Source: Rhodamnia argentea (lineage: Eukaryota; Streptophyta; Magnoliopsida; Myrtales; Myrtaceae). From it: a stretch of DNA of 64,000 nucleotides. Below, one piece after another: positions 1 to 10,592 of this stretch; position 1 is the stretch's first letter; every line of letters begins with the position of its first letter. A model generated the notes under the pieces. The model made no database searches and was not told the DNA's origin. It worked only from the letters and a program-made list of their open reading frames with translations. A program made the position numbers and the translations under genes. Location: positions 16,988,001-17,052,000 of the forward strand of contig NC_063153.1 in NCBI RefSeq assembly GCF_020921035.1. The letters are read 5' to 3'.

Positions 1-645
1 CCAAGTCCTTCGGGCCCTTAGAGTTCGGAGCCCGAGGAACCGAGTCGGGCTTGGAGACAAGTGCCGGGTCCTGAGCACAACCTCGGAGTACCCAAGTCCA
101 CCCTTGGGTCTCCCAGACTCGGCTGATGGGAGGGCTGGCATGGTCTCAGAAGATAGTCATTTTCGTGAATTTAGATATGAATTTTCCATTGATCATGAGA
201 AAATTTTCCGTTAAGACTCATATTTTCGAGCAATGCAAAAGTCGAAAAAATGAGGAGGTTTTCCAACGGTCAATTTTCCGCGAAACAAATAAACCCTTGA
301 AAGAAGCATTTTCTTATTTATCAAACAGTTACATTGCTAGCATAATTCTTGCAACATGCAATGCAGGGGACCTTTGATTTTCTACTGCGAAATTAGTTGA
401 CACCAGAAATCCTTACAAGATCGCCGTTTCACTTGACAAAGGGCGACTGTGTGATTCTTGTCAGTACATCAACCTCGATCAGATTTTGCCAAGCTCAAGA
501 GAACACCAAAAACGCGACCTTCATCATTAAGTCATCAATGCCCCTTGCTATAACATAGTCATAAGTCGCAATAGGCATTTACATGCTGGCAGACAAATCA
601 ACTCACAGCTACTCTCTGTAGAAGACCCAAGAAATAATGGAAGGT
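1..645. other. 3' flank of the V-ATPase F gene; no gene seen
   Basis: No credible coding exon is visible. The first ~130 bases are GC-rich and contain repeated CCAAG/GGGTC-like words that resemble the edge of a repeat, but no end can be defined inside the window. The part next to 646 is probably the 3'-UTR of the minus-strand V-ATPase F gene. Confidence 0.4.
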
Positions 646-2862
646 TCAGCGCCTTCCCGATGCCACTGATTCAGCAGAGAAGAGGTACTTCACTCTTGAC
701 AGCACTGAATCATGAGCAGGGTCATAAGGATGATCCTTTGAAGGGATCTCCAGAATTGCTGGAACTGGCTTATTGTAACTATCAACCAGAAACCTTATCA
801 TGTTTGCAACCTGAAGGCCAGAGATATGGTCAACAATTAGAAGTATGTCACATATATTCTTAATATGGGGATGAATAATAGTCCATCTGTAATGATCAGA
901 AAATCATACGCAGCAATAATCAGTGAACACAGGACCTGCATTGTTTCTGCGACTATCCAAAATATTTGGATGGGATCCAAAAAATCTTGAAGTTCACAAT
1001 TATTGATACCCATAAGACACTCTTATTTTGTTAATGCCCAAGCCTGGATGACCAGATAAATACAAGGACATATGATATTGTACGAGCAACCAATCCTTAC
1101 TACTCATGTACATGTGTAGACATTATCAAGGTTGCTGATCACTAATTTAACAGTTAACAATCCTTCTGTTTACTACGTGGAGAAACAACCAACCAAAAGC
1201 AGTACCCTCAAAGTGTGAGAACCAATAAATGATTGAAGCACTCGATCCTTTATTTATCAGGAAAAGCAACCCCTTTAGTCTACATTTCAAGTATGAAAAA
1301 GAACTCACATATTGACTGATCAAAACAATGGCGATATCCTCCCTTGATGTGAACTCCTTGAAAGTATCTTCAATAGCTTTCACGGTTGTTTCTAAGAACC
1401 ACAACAAAAAATCATCATTAAAGAGGCAAGCATAAGCTATCTTAGAATTCTGCGACCCATGTTGCTTGAAGTAATAGTGCAATCAGAGTGAAAACGGGTC
1501 ATAAGTTACAAACACTAACATCGCGAGAAGAAATGAGAAGCCCATCTGCATCTAAGAATTAGCAAGAGACCCTACCAGTTTTTTGATATCGAAGAACTTG
1601 TCATGCAACAAGCAAGCTATCTAGAAGAATTTCAAACCGTATTTAAATTAGCTGGATATTAGCAGGACTTTAAGTGGTCCAAGAAATAAGGGGGTCATGC
1701 CACAATACTATGGAAGACATTTGCAGCGCAAGAATTTGCGAAGGACAAAGATATAGATAAATGAATATCATTATAAATCCAATTGTACAGAAAATATTGA
1801 TGATGAGGACAGAATCATACTCGAGTCAACGATGAGATAGTTTGTCTTCCTCCTTAAGTCGACATTACCAACACCAGCCAGTAAAAACCCAGTGACAGTG
1901 TCCTACACAATAAATTTGCATCATTCAAGAATTTTCAGATCAAAACAATCTCCGGTGAACTAGCCAGCATTACATTGCATTGATTTGTTGTAAGTAAAGT
2001 GCACACATGCACAGTGCCAAGATAAGGATCTACAACGGCAAACTGATAGCTAAAGTTGACAAGAGAACTTATCATTCAATTGTTTGAATAATTCATCAGC
2101 AGTTTCAATACTGTGATTCACATAGCAGACCATGGATAATTTGAGAGTGATTCTCAAGCACTTAAAAAAATGCCATCATTACATAAAGTTATAATTTCAC
2201 GGCGGGCTCAAACAAAGAAAAACCCATGCAAACAAACATTCGCAAGCCGTTTGAATCTCATCAGGTAGATTCTAGATTCCAGCAAAAGCGCATGCGACCT
2301 CCAAGAAAGAAAACTGATCACTCAAGATACTAGAAAAGCCAAGCATCTCCCAAAGGCTGAACTGCCCATCTGAGTGCTTCTAATGCTATGACTTTTATTA
2401 AAGCCCACCCCACCGACAATCAGCATTGTTTTTCAGCCAAAGGTGCATATTTCACTTCAACCCACTCGTTCAAATAGTACAACCGGAACGAAAAAAAGGG
2501 CACCTGCTGCTTCAAAATTGCCTCACAAAATTACTCAGAGCCAATAAGAGATTGATCAGATACTTAGAGGAACTTCTCGGGCCACATCATCATCAATTCA
2601 TTTCAGATTTGTTATCTCTAAATAGGACCGCAGTATATTCCCAAAAGTATCTGAAATCATGACCCATGATCATGCTGCCTATGTTACTTCAGATGATGGA
2701 GTTTCTTGGTCACTTTTTTAGTCAAAAGAAGTCCTCGCACTTAGGAATTCTACATGAGGAATGATATTTAACTAGGAACACTCAGATCGTCATCCATACC
2801 TCGTCAGCAATCATGGCGATAAGCGCTGAACTTTTAGAGGCGATAGGGGTCCTTCCAGCCAT
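646..2862 (-). CDS. VHA-F: V-type proton ATPase subunit F, 4 coding exons
   Basis: Subunit F is a small part of the central stalk of the V1 sector of the vacuolar H+-ATPase, which uses ATP to acidify vacuole and endomembrane lumens. Coding exons read on the minus strand are 2862-2800, 1902-1821, 1391-1309 and 810-646. All have GT-AG borders and matching phase and give 130 residues; the Arabidopsis protein is about 128. Exon 1 encodes [20 protein letters not shown], exon 2 the [20 protein letters not shown] block, exon 3 [20 protein letters not shown], and exon 4 [20 protein letters not shown] with [18 protein letters not shown] near the end. These are the hallmark family blocks, in order and unbroken. 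The ATG at 2862 opens the family N-terminus. A short leader precedes it after an AG acceptor, implying a 5'-UTR intron. It appears functional and single copy here. Confidence 0.96.
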
Positions 2863-3720
2863 TTGAAGTCGAATTAAATACCTGCAACCACTTGGCAGAA
2901 ACTGGGAGACATTATCCAATGAACAGTCAAACTAAAACCCAGGCAATTCTCTCTTCTGACGAACGAGATGTTCAACTTTAGCATTCTCAAAATTTCCCGC
3001 GAAAGACACGTGTACATCCATTTTTTTAAGTCAGGCGATGGAAGCAAAAGTGCATCTTGTACAGAGATCTCACCCTTTATGTCCAGATAATTCCTAATCT
3101 ATTTTCAACCAAGGAAAATTGTAGCCACTGCCAATTACGGGAAACTGAACCCTAAATTAAGAAGATTTCCGTCAAAACACCTAGTTTGTTACTCTCCCGT
3201 CCCTGGAATTTTCAGCAAAACGAACACATTTGCACTGGAAAAGAGAGAGATCCAAATCAACATCAGCCTATTCCTAATCACGCAGAATTAAATCACTGAT
3301 TGTATTTCCTGGGAATTCTCGCTTCGCAATCAATCAACGAATCACGAAAACCAGGCCTCGGATATCAAATCCGATGCTCTGCTCGGCTCAACCCCTAGCG
3401 CATTTCCAGCACGGTCCCACAAAACAACCCACCAAAAGCCACAGCACGCTCAACAGACCGCACGCACACTTAAAACCTCATGACTCCACAAATACGTCAC
3501 GTAATAACCCAACCCAACCCAACCCAACCAAACCTGATGAGATGAAGGAAAAACAGCGAATTTCCCCAGCAACCGCGACAAGGTAGAGACTATTCCGCCA
3601 ACAGAAGATCAGAAACAGCAGAAGGGACGGAAAGCAAGAAACGGAGACAGAAAATCAAACGTACCTCGGTGTCGAGACGAAGGTGCAATGACACAGAAGG
3701 AGGGACCGACAAGCTTTTCT
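2863..3720 (-). promoter_or_regulatory. VHA-F: 5'-UTR with leader intron of the V-ATPase F gene
   Basis: Upstream of the ATG the minus strand has TTGCAG followed by a 20-odd-base leader, which is a good acceptor. At about 3666 it has CACCGAG followed by GTACGT, a strong donor. The simplest reading is a non-coding first exon near 3666-3720 and a ~775-bp leader intron. Leader introns are common in plant housekeeping genes and often raise expression. cDNA would confirm; the transcription start is inferred only. Confidence 0.55.
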
Positions 3721-3739
3721 GCTATGGTGTTTGGTGTCT

Positions 3740-5885
3740 TGTTTTTTTTTTTGGGGGGAAGAGGGGGAGGAACCCTAATTGGATTATGCTGAACCGAAGC
3801 CCTCTGGGTGTGATCACTGGTTGATTGTCGTCTTCGGTTGGGCGGTCGCTTTGGGAGAAATGGACAGGCTTTCGGATCGGATCGGGTCGGATCAACTTGG
3901 GTGGGCGATTCAGTTCAACATCGGCCGCAGAACTCGCCGGGGAAGTAACGGAAGGCTCCGAGGATCCGGGGGTGCTTTCTGGGGGACGAGAGACGCCGAC
4001 GCGGGCTGGTGACGTGACAGTTCTTATGGGCGGCAAACTCTCTTCTTCTTTAGGTTGATCTCCATTTAGCCGACTTTTGAACGGGAATACCGTTCTTGCA
4101 TAATAAGAATCTGGAACTATAGCAAAAACACACGTGAGAATTTAACCGACACCGTGAGTCCGAAAACTATAGCAAAGACACATGTCGGAATTTGACACAA
4201 ATCTAGAACGGGATTACAAACAGAAGTTACAAATAGAGGTTACAAACGGATATTACATATAAAGGTTACAACGTGATTGTAAATTAAAGGTTACAAACGC
4301 TTACATCGAGATTATATCGATTCAACTACCTTGACGATTTCTTCAACTCCATTGTCTTGACGGTTGCTTTGTTCCACTATGTTGTCGGTTACTTCTTTGA
4401 TGGTTACATCTGAGATTGCCGACTCAATTTTTATCGATCCTTTTGAGTTGTCGATTCCTTGAATTGTCGATATTTTATTCATAAATGACTAGACTTTGCT
4501 CTCATCGACCGAGTCTATGACATGTCGATAACAACTATAAACACAATACATTTTGTTTCAAATGAATGTGATATTTTCTTTGCGAATTGGACGCCCCCTC
4601 ACCCAATTCTAGGCGAGACGAGACTCTCGCTCGCCGCCGAGTAAGGACCCAATGACCCTTGCAGCCGGTTCAAGAAAAAAATAGCAAAGAAAAGTAAAAG
4701 TTAAAAAAAAAAAACTTAAAGAATTATTAAAGTATCATCCACGTCAATTATGCCATGCAAGACGACCGACATTTGTATCGTCAATTTTCGACCAAATTGG
4801 CCGGATCAATTAGCAAAATATGAAAAGGTTCAAAACTCAATCGACAATATTAAAAAGTTTAAGACAAAAGTGGGATAGGTTTATAACTTTTTGGACAATC
4901 ATCCCATCTCAAATCTCTACCAAATTGTCATCTTGGCACGGACGATGGTAAGATGAAACATCTCGATTTACTTCTAAGCCACCGTTGGGCCACGTTCTCT
5001 AGCACGAGAACATAGATCCTCATCTTGTTTTTGATGACTTTATTTTGGATGGAGATGTATCGGGAAACATATGTCAATTACGTAGGATTCGAAACTTCGA
5101 TGACTCACCCCAAGTACGAAAGGCTATTATACCTGCTCATCCAGCGATAGCCAATCAAAATTGACGTGGAGTCTACTTACTCTATTATCAGAGTGTATAT
5201 TTTTCTTCCTTTCTATTCAGAGAATACCTCTAAATTTTTGCGTCTCGGAGAGTTCGGAAGAAATAGTTTAAGAACTTGTCCAAATTCAAGCCGGCACAAA
5301 ATTTGCGTAAAGCGAAAGATGTTGGGTTCGTATAACAAATCCGGAGAGTCCAAAATTCCCCGACGCCCCCCTCGCCGCTTACCCTAAACACGACAAGTCG
5401 TATTCCTAAACCCCAGTGGTCCCCACGCGCCACGCGTGTCTGATCACGGATACTCTCGCCAGCTCAGCGCCAGCAGTGAGTCGAGTCGATCTTTCGCAGC
5501 TGAAGATCTGACGCCCTTTCCGGCGTTTTCTTCTGCTTGATCTCCTCCCCCGTTCGACTCGCCAACGTTGGACACGCCAAATGGAATAATAAGAAAGGAT
5601 TCATACTATGACCATGGAAAACAAGCGTGCGAACCTTTCGATATATATGGATATTTTGAATTTGAACAGCTTTATTAACCAGAGAAAAAAAATATTGTAT
5701 TTTTTAATATGTTGCTAAAATATCCATAATTTTTTCATTTCAATCGAGAAAAAAGGAGCTTACCAAACAAACGCAATTTTTGAATGTTGTTGGATGGATA
5801 CTTATCGCACTTTATAGGCAACCATTGAAGGAGGTTTGTGATTACTAATGCTTCACCGAACTAGTGTCCTGCCTAGTTAATGATT
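3740..5885. other. intergenic region, no gene recognised
   Basis: Short overlapping ORFs at 3.72-4.06 kb lie beside the V-ATPase F promoter and have no family signature. From about 4.1 to 4.35 kb there are repeated TTACAAA(C/T) words. Near 4.58-4.67 kb a GC-rich tract resembles the end of an unidentified repeat. Nothing else was assignable. Confidence 0.4.
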
Positions 5886-5887
5886 GA

Positions 5888-6870
5888 AAACTGAAACATC
5901 TGTAAATTATAAAAACGGTTATTCATGATATCGATCTAAGTAAATATTTAAGAGTCTCGTTAAAGAGTGTTTTTGATTTAAGGAAATTGGTACATCTATA
6001 AATTATAAAAATTCTTTATTCATGAGGCTGATCTAAGTAAATATTCAAGAGTCTCGGTAAAGGAGTGTTTTCTGCCTCAAAAAATTGGAACATCCGTACT
6101 AAGTAGCACCGATACCGATACCGACACCGACATTGACACGCGACACGACACGACACGCCCGATACGTCATTTCTCAAAAATAGAAAAATCCGACACGTCG
6201 GGGACACGTTATATTAAATATTTTTTTTAAATATAAAAAAACAAATAAAGCCAAAATAGGTATTATATGCACTGATTTTACTCGTAGATGGCGAGCTTTC
6301 ACTTACGTCAACAATTCAACAAACTCAAGAATTGTAAAAAATAGAAAGATATCATATCTGGAAAACTTAAAAGCATGGCACCATAAAAGGATACCAAACG
6401 AGATTAGAAGGTTTTATCTTTCATAAAATATTTGAAAGTTAGCATTGCTGAGTAGTTAAGGCTAAATTTTTAGAAGATGGGTCGATCTCACAACTCGGAG
6501 AGAAGGAAAGGGAAAAGTGACGACGAGGGTCGCAGTTCTACAATATCTAGGGTTCCAAAGTCCAAACTATCATTATTAAGTTTTTTCTCTTTTTTAATGA
6601 ACTTCACATGTCCAACACGTCGGACTCGGGTGTTGGCAAAGTGTCGGCCCCATTGACCAAGTGTCGAAATGCCGATACGCGATCAACGCGACCGACACGG
6701 GTGTCGGGAGGTGTCGGACGGGTGTCGGTCTCGGACACGTTGTCGGACACGACACTCTCACTTAGGAGGAGTGTCGGTGCTACATAGCATCCGTAAACTA
6801 TAAAAATGTTTATTATGAGATTGATCCGAATAAATATTCAAGAGTATCGTTAAACAACGTTTTCGAGTAA
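5888..6870. repeat. three-unit tandem repeat of about 100 bp, third unit split by a hAT element
   Basis: Units start near 5893, 5992 and 6088. Each carries the order ACATC(C/T)(G/A)TAAA-TATAAAAA-TTTATT-GATC-AAATATT(T/C)AAGAGT-TCG(T/G)TAAA. The third unit is interrupted right after CATCCGTA and resumes after the inserted element with CATCCGTA repeated. Function unknown. Confidence 0.7.
6099..6787. mobile_element. non-autonomous hAT-type DNA transposon (689 bp)
   Basis: The element starts CTAAGTAGCACCGA and ends with the reverse complement of CTATGTAGCACCGA, i.e. terminal inverted repeats matching at 13 of 14 bases. It is flanked by a perfect 8-bp target duplication, CATCCGTA (6091-6098 and 6788-6795). 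Eight-base duplications are typical of the hAT superfamily. Just inside both ends are clusters of GACAC/GTGTCGG words, plausible subterminal transposase-binding repeats. No transposase is encoded. The site before insertion is visible from the neighbouring repeat units. Confidence 0.85.
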
Positions 6871-7116
6871 TACAATTTAATTTCTAGGACTTTGAACAAT
6901 AGTTTGTTTTTTTTTTTAATTTTTGCGAATGATTGACATATAAATATTCCCTTTATTAGAATATTCAGGACTTTTTTTTTTTTGGACGAAGGGTATTTAG
7001 GACTTGATTCCAAGCAAAATTGTAGAAATTAGAAAGTTTGTTTCAAAAAAACTTCGTCTCCCTCGCAAAGGACTCCCAACACCTCTCGTCTTTCTCTCTC
7101 TGAAAATCCGGGAAAC

Positions 7117-9582
7117 ATGCCGTTCGCCTTCAATTCTCTGCAACGCCTCCGAGGTCCGCCGCCGTCCGTTCCTCACCTCCACAACACTCTCTCTCCTCTC
7201 CCTCATTTCCAATCTCTCCGCCCCAGTCTAAGATCCCCTCAACCTCTCTCCCGCCGCCCCCGCCGCCGCCGCCGCCATCTCCGTATCCAGTCCATCGACG
7301 CCGCCCAGCTCTACGACTACGAGTCCAAGCTCTCCGCCAGCTTCGAATCGCACCGCAAGCTCACGATCGCCATCGTCGGCTTCGGCAACTTCGGCCAGTT
7401 CCTGGCCAAGACCCTCACGCGCCAGGGCCACACCGTCCTCGCCCACTCTCGATCCGACCACTCCGACGTCGCTCGCAAGCTCGGCGTCACGTTCTTCCGC
7501 GACCCGGACGACCTGTGCGAAGAACACCCGGAAGTCATCTTGTTCTGCACTTCAATCCTTTCGACGGAAAAAGTCGTAAAGTCGCTGCCTTTGCAGAGAT
7601 TGAAGCGGAACACTTTGGTCGTCGACGTCTTGTCGGTAAAAGAGTTTGCTAAGACTTTGCTAATTAAGCTTTTGCCTTGTGATTTTGATATAATTTGTAC
7701 GCATCCGATGTTTGGACCTGAGAGTGGGAAAAATGGATGGAGTGGGCTTAATTTTGTGTATGAGAAGGTTAGGATTGGCGACGAGGAATCGAGGATTTCA
7801 AGGGCTGATAAATTTCTCGATATTTTCGCGGGGGAGGGGTGTAATATGGTGGAGATGACCTGCGCCGAGCACGATAAATGGGCTGCCGGATCGCAGTTCA
7901 TCACGCACACGGTCGGGAGGGTTCTGGAGAAGTTGGATTTGGAATCGACGCCGATTAATACGAAGGGGTACGAGACGTTGCTAGGTCTGGTGGATAATAC
8001 TGCAGGGGACAGCTTCGATTTGTACTATGGGTTGTTCATGTATAATAACAATTCTTTGGAGATGTTGGAGAGGTTGGACTTGGCTTTCGAGGCATTGAAG
8101 AAGCAGCTGTTTGGAAGGTTACATGATGTGGTGAGGAAGCAGTTGTTTGAAAGTGCTGAGAAAGTGCCCGTTTCGCCAGAGAATTACGGGATGCTGTCGA
8201 ATATTACAAATGGTGCGGCTAGTTCAAAATCAATGGGGTATGATTTTGCTAATATATGGTTTATTCAGTTCCGTGATCATTTGACTGTATATTCTCTGCT
8301 TTTCATGAGAGCAGTAGAAAAGCTGCTAGCATGAAGTTTCTTTGGGCATTGTGCTGTTCCCTTTTAAGTTGTGGCGGTGAGAATGAAGTCTAGTGTTATG
8401 GTTTAATGATTTAAAATACCTCAAAACTGATAGCCAGTCGTGATTAATGTTCCCATTTTCATTGTCTTTTCTGTGGAACAATGAGATGTATTAATGTAAG
8501 GAAAATGTGTTTGTTTCTTGTGTTTGCTGAAAGATTTGTAAGATCATTTTACCTCTTTTAGAAGATTCATTTGATGTAGAATCTCATTCATAATTTTGTT
8601 CTAAACCATTAGATTCCAAGATGTCGCTCCGTCAATCAGCTCTCCAGTGCCTAGCTCCAGCACTTCTCAAGATACGTCACCCCTCAAGATTGCCATTGTT
8701 GGATTTGGAAACTTTGGCCAGTTTCTAGCAAAGACCATGGTCCGCCAAGGTCACACAGTTATAGCTTATTCTCGATCAAATAACTGTGAGGCAGCTCAAA
8801 GGTTGGGCGTTTCTTTCTTTTCTAATGTAGATGATCTTTGTGAAGAGCATCCAGACGTGATACTTCTTTGCAGCTCGATTTTGTCCACAGAGAGCGTCCT
8901 TAAATCACTGGCTCTCCAAAGATTAAAAAGGAGTACCTTGTTTGTCGATGTACTTTCAGTGAAGGAATTTCCGAGGGTTTTGTTTCTCCAGAACTTGCCA
9001 CTAGATTTTGATGTTCTTTGCACCCACCCCATGTTTGGACCCGAGAGCGGTAAGAATGGATGGAGTGGTCTTTCCTTTGTTTATGATAAAGTTAGGGTTG
9101 GAAGTGATGAGTTTAGACAAGCACGATGTGACTGGTTTTTGGACATATTTGCACAGGAGGGGTGTCTGATGGTGGAGATGAGTTGTGCTGAACATGATTG
9201 GCATGCAGCTGGGTCACAGTTTATCACGCACACAATGGGGAGGACTCTGGAGAAACTAGGGTTGGAGTCCACCCCCATTAACACGAAAGGGTATGAGACT
9301 TTGTTAAATTTGGTGGAGAACACGGCTGGTGATAGCTTCGACCTCTACTACGGGCTATTCATGTATAATGTGAATGCGATGGAGCAGCTGGAGAGGTTGG
9401 ATTTGGCATTTGAATCCCTAAAGAAGCAACTCTTTGGGCGTATGCATGGTGTCCTCCGGAAGCAATTGTTCGAGAATGCAGACAAAAGCAAAGTTCTTCA
9501 CGAAAAACCTGTATTGCCAAAGCCATCTCAGGATGTTGGTGCTTTGTCGTTTGGATCCAAGTTCAAAACTTTTGAGGTCTAA
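7117..9582 (+). CDS. TYRAAT1: arogenate dehydrogenase with two tandem catalytic domains, chloroplastic, 2 exons
   Basis: Arogenate dehydrogenase oxidises and decarboxylates L-arogenate to L-tyrosine with NADP+, the last step of plant tyrosine synthesis in plastids. Proposed exons are 7117-8237 and 8613-9582 (GGG/GTATG donor, CCATTAG acceptor, phase matched), giving 696 residues. Residues 1 to ~80 are rich in S, P and R, as in a chloroplast transit peptide. Domain 1 has the Rossmann motif GFGNFG at 88-93 and THPMFGPESGKNGW at 195-208. Domain 2 repeats them at about 404-409 and 511-524. The two domains are alike throughout, as in Arabidopsis TyrAAT1 (At5g34930). Without splicing, domain 1 would end in a non-conserved tail and stop at 8332-8334, and domain 2 has no ATG, so one gene is favoured over two. 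The alternative acceptor at 8660 also keeps frame. Confidence 0.92.
8238..8612 (+). other. intron between the two arogenate dehydrogenase domains
   Basis: This 375-base stretch is T-rich, begins GTATGATTTT and ends TTCTAAACCATTAG. It contains in-frame stops. Its predicted translation leaves the family pattern right after the point where domain 2 also loses conservation. Splicing is inferred from phase and from the need to join domain 2, which lacks its own start codon. Confidence 0.75.
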
Positions 9583-10592
9583 GCTTTGTTGTTTTGAGGT
9601 AGGCCTCCCATCTCTGCGTGGCATTGGTTTGTGCTGAGTTCCCCCACAAAATCTTATGCTGAGAGAGTGATTTTGGAGAAGAAGATTGGATACAAATGTA
9701 GTTCCTTTTTGAGGTTAGAAAAAATCTGCCAGATTGTTTTACTATTAAGTTTCTCCAGAGAAATTAAGATAAGATACTTTGATATGAAAGTGTTGGTGGA
9801 CCAATACTTTCTTATTTAATGGAGCAATACCTGCACTTTCCTATGTCTGCCAAATAATGCTCAGTTGCGGGTATTGGCCGCAAAGACGATGACCGTAAGC
9901 TAAACTTGGATTGTGGATGTTTGTCTATTTGAAGGCGTATTGGTGGGTGCAATGGTAAAGATTGTGACATTGTTCGAGGATCTAAATGCTTGAGCATAGA
10001 CAATGCTTGAGTCACTGACAATTATCGTGCTGCATCCGGGCCGAGGATGCGCGCTTGTTTCAAAATGGAATGATCTAGCGTATTCCTTATTTATTTGTAC
10101 AACCGAGTTTGGGGTTTCGATTTTGCTGAATGCAAGCTCACCTTCATAAAAACAAATAAGGTAATCTTTTTCTTCTGCTGTCGATTTCGTCTTCCCTCTG
10201 CAACTGTTGGTAGGTATTACTAGATTTTCATCTCCAGAAAACTTTTAGAAGTGTCCTGGCTCAGCCTTGAAGCTGGATTTGATGAATGCATGTGCAGTCA
10301 AAATTCGACATAGATACTGCGCACCCTTCTATCTTTAGATGCATCGACAGCAATTATTCCTCTTTGTTGCTTGTAATTTTTAGAGTGCAATGTGATTCCC
10401 ACAGGAGAAAGCAGACATCAAATGCTAAAATTTAGACAACTAGTTAATTGGGAAATCTTGAGTTGTCTAACCTCAAGTGATTTTGACAGATCAGACTTGT
10501 CACATTACAAATGTACTCGAATATGCGTATTGAGTACAGTTTCCAGCTTGCTGTATTGCAATATGTGTGAGTTGTGTCCCAAATAGGTTCAT
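9583..10592. other. intergenic region between convergent genes
   Basis: The 3' ends of the arogenate dehydrogenase (+) and the CHY1-like hydrolase (-) face each other here. No exon was recognised. Around 9935-10025 the words GGGTGCAATGGTAAAGATTG and TGTTCGAGGATC vaguely resemble polymerase III boxes of a plant SINE, but no poly(A) end or flanking duplication was found. Confidence 0.4.

Noticed and set aside
3722-4058. Overlapping open frames of 77-104 residues
   Set aside because: They lie at the V-ATPase F promoter, occur in several frames of both strands and match no family.
7228-7910. Minus-strand frames of 99 and 197 residues under the arogenate dehydrogenase
   Set aside because: Shadows of a GC-rich coding region; the plus strand carries clear enzyme motifs.
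8647-9582. Second arogenate dehydrogenase as an independent gene
   Set aside because: The frame there begins with GTG, has no ATG or transit peptide, and joins domain 1 in phase by a good intron, as in the known two-domain enzyme.
9935-10025. SINE-like polymerase III boxes
   Set aside because: Only loose box resemblance, with no poly(A) end or target duplication.
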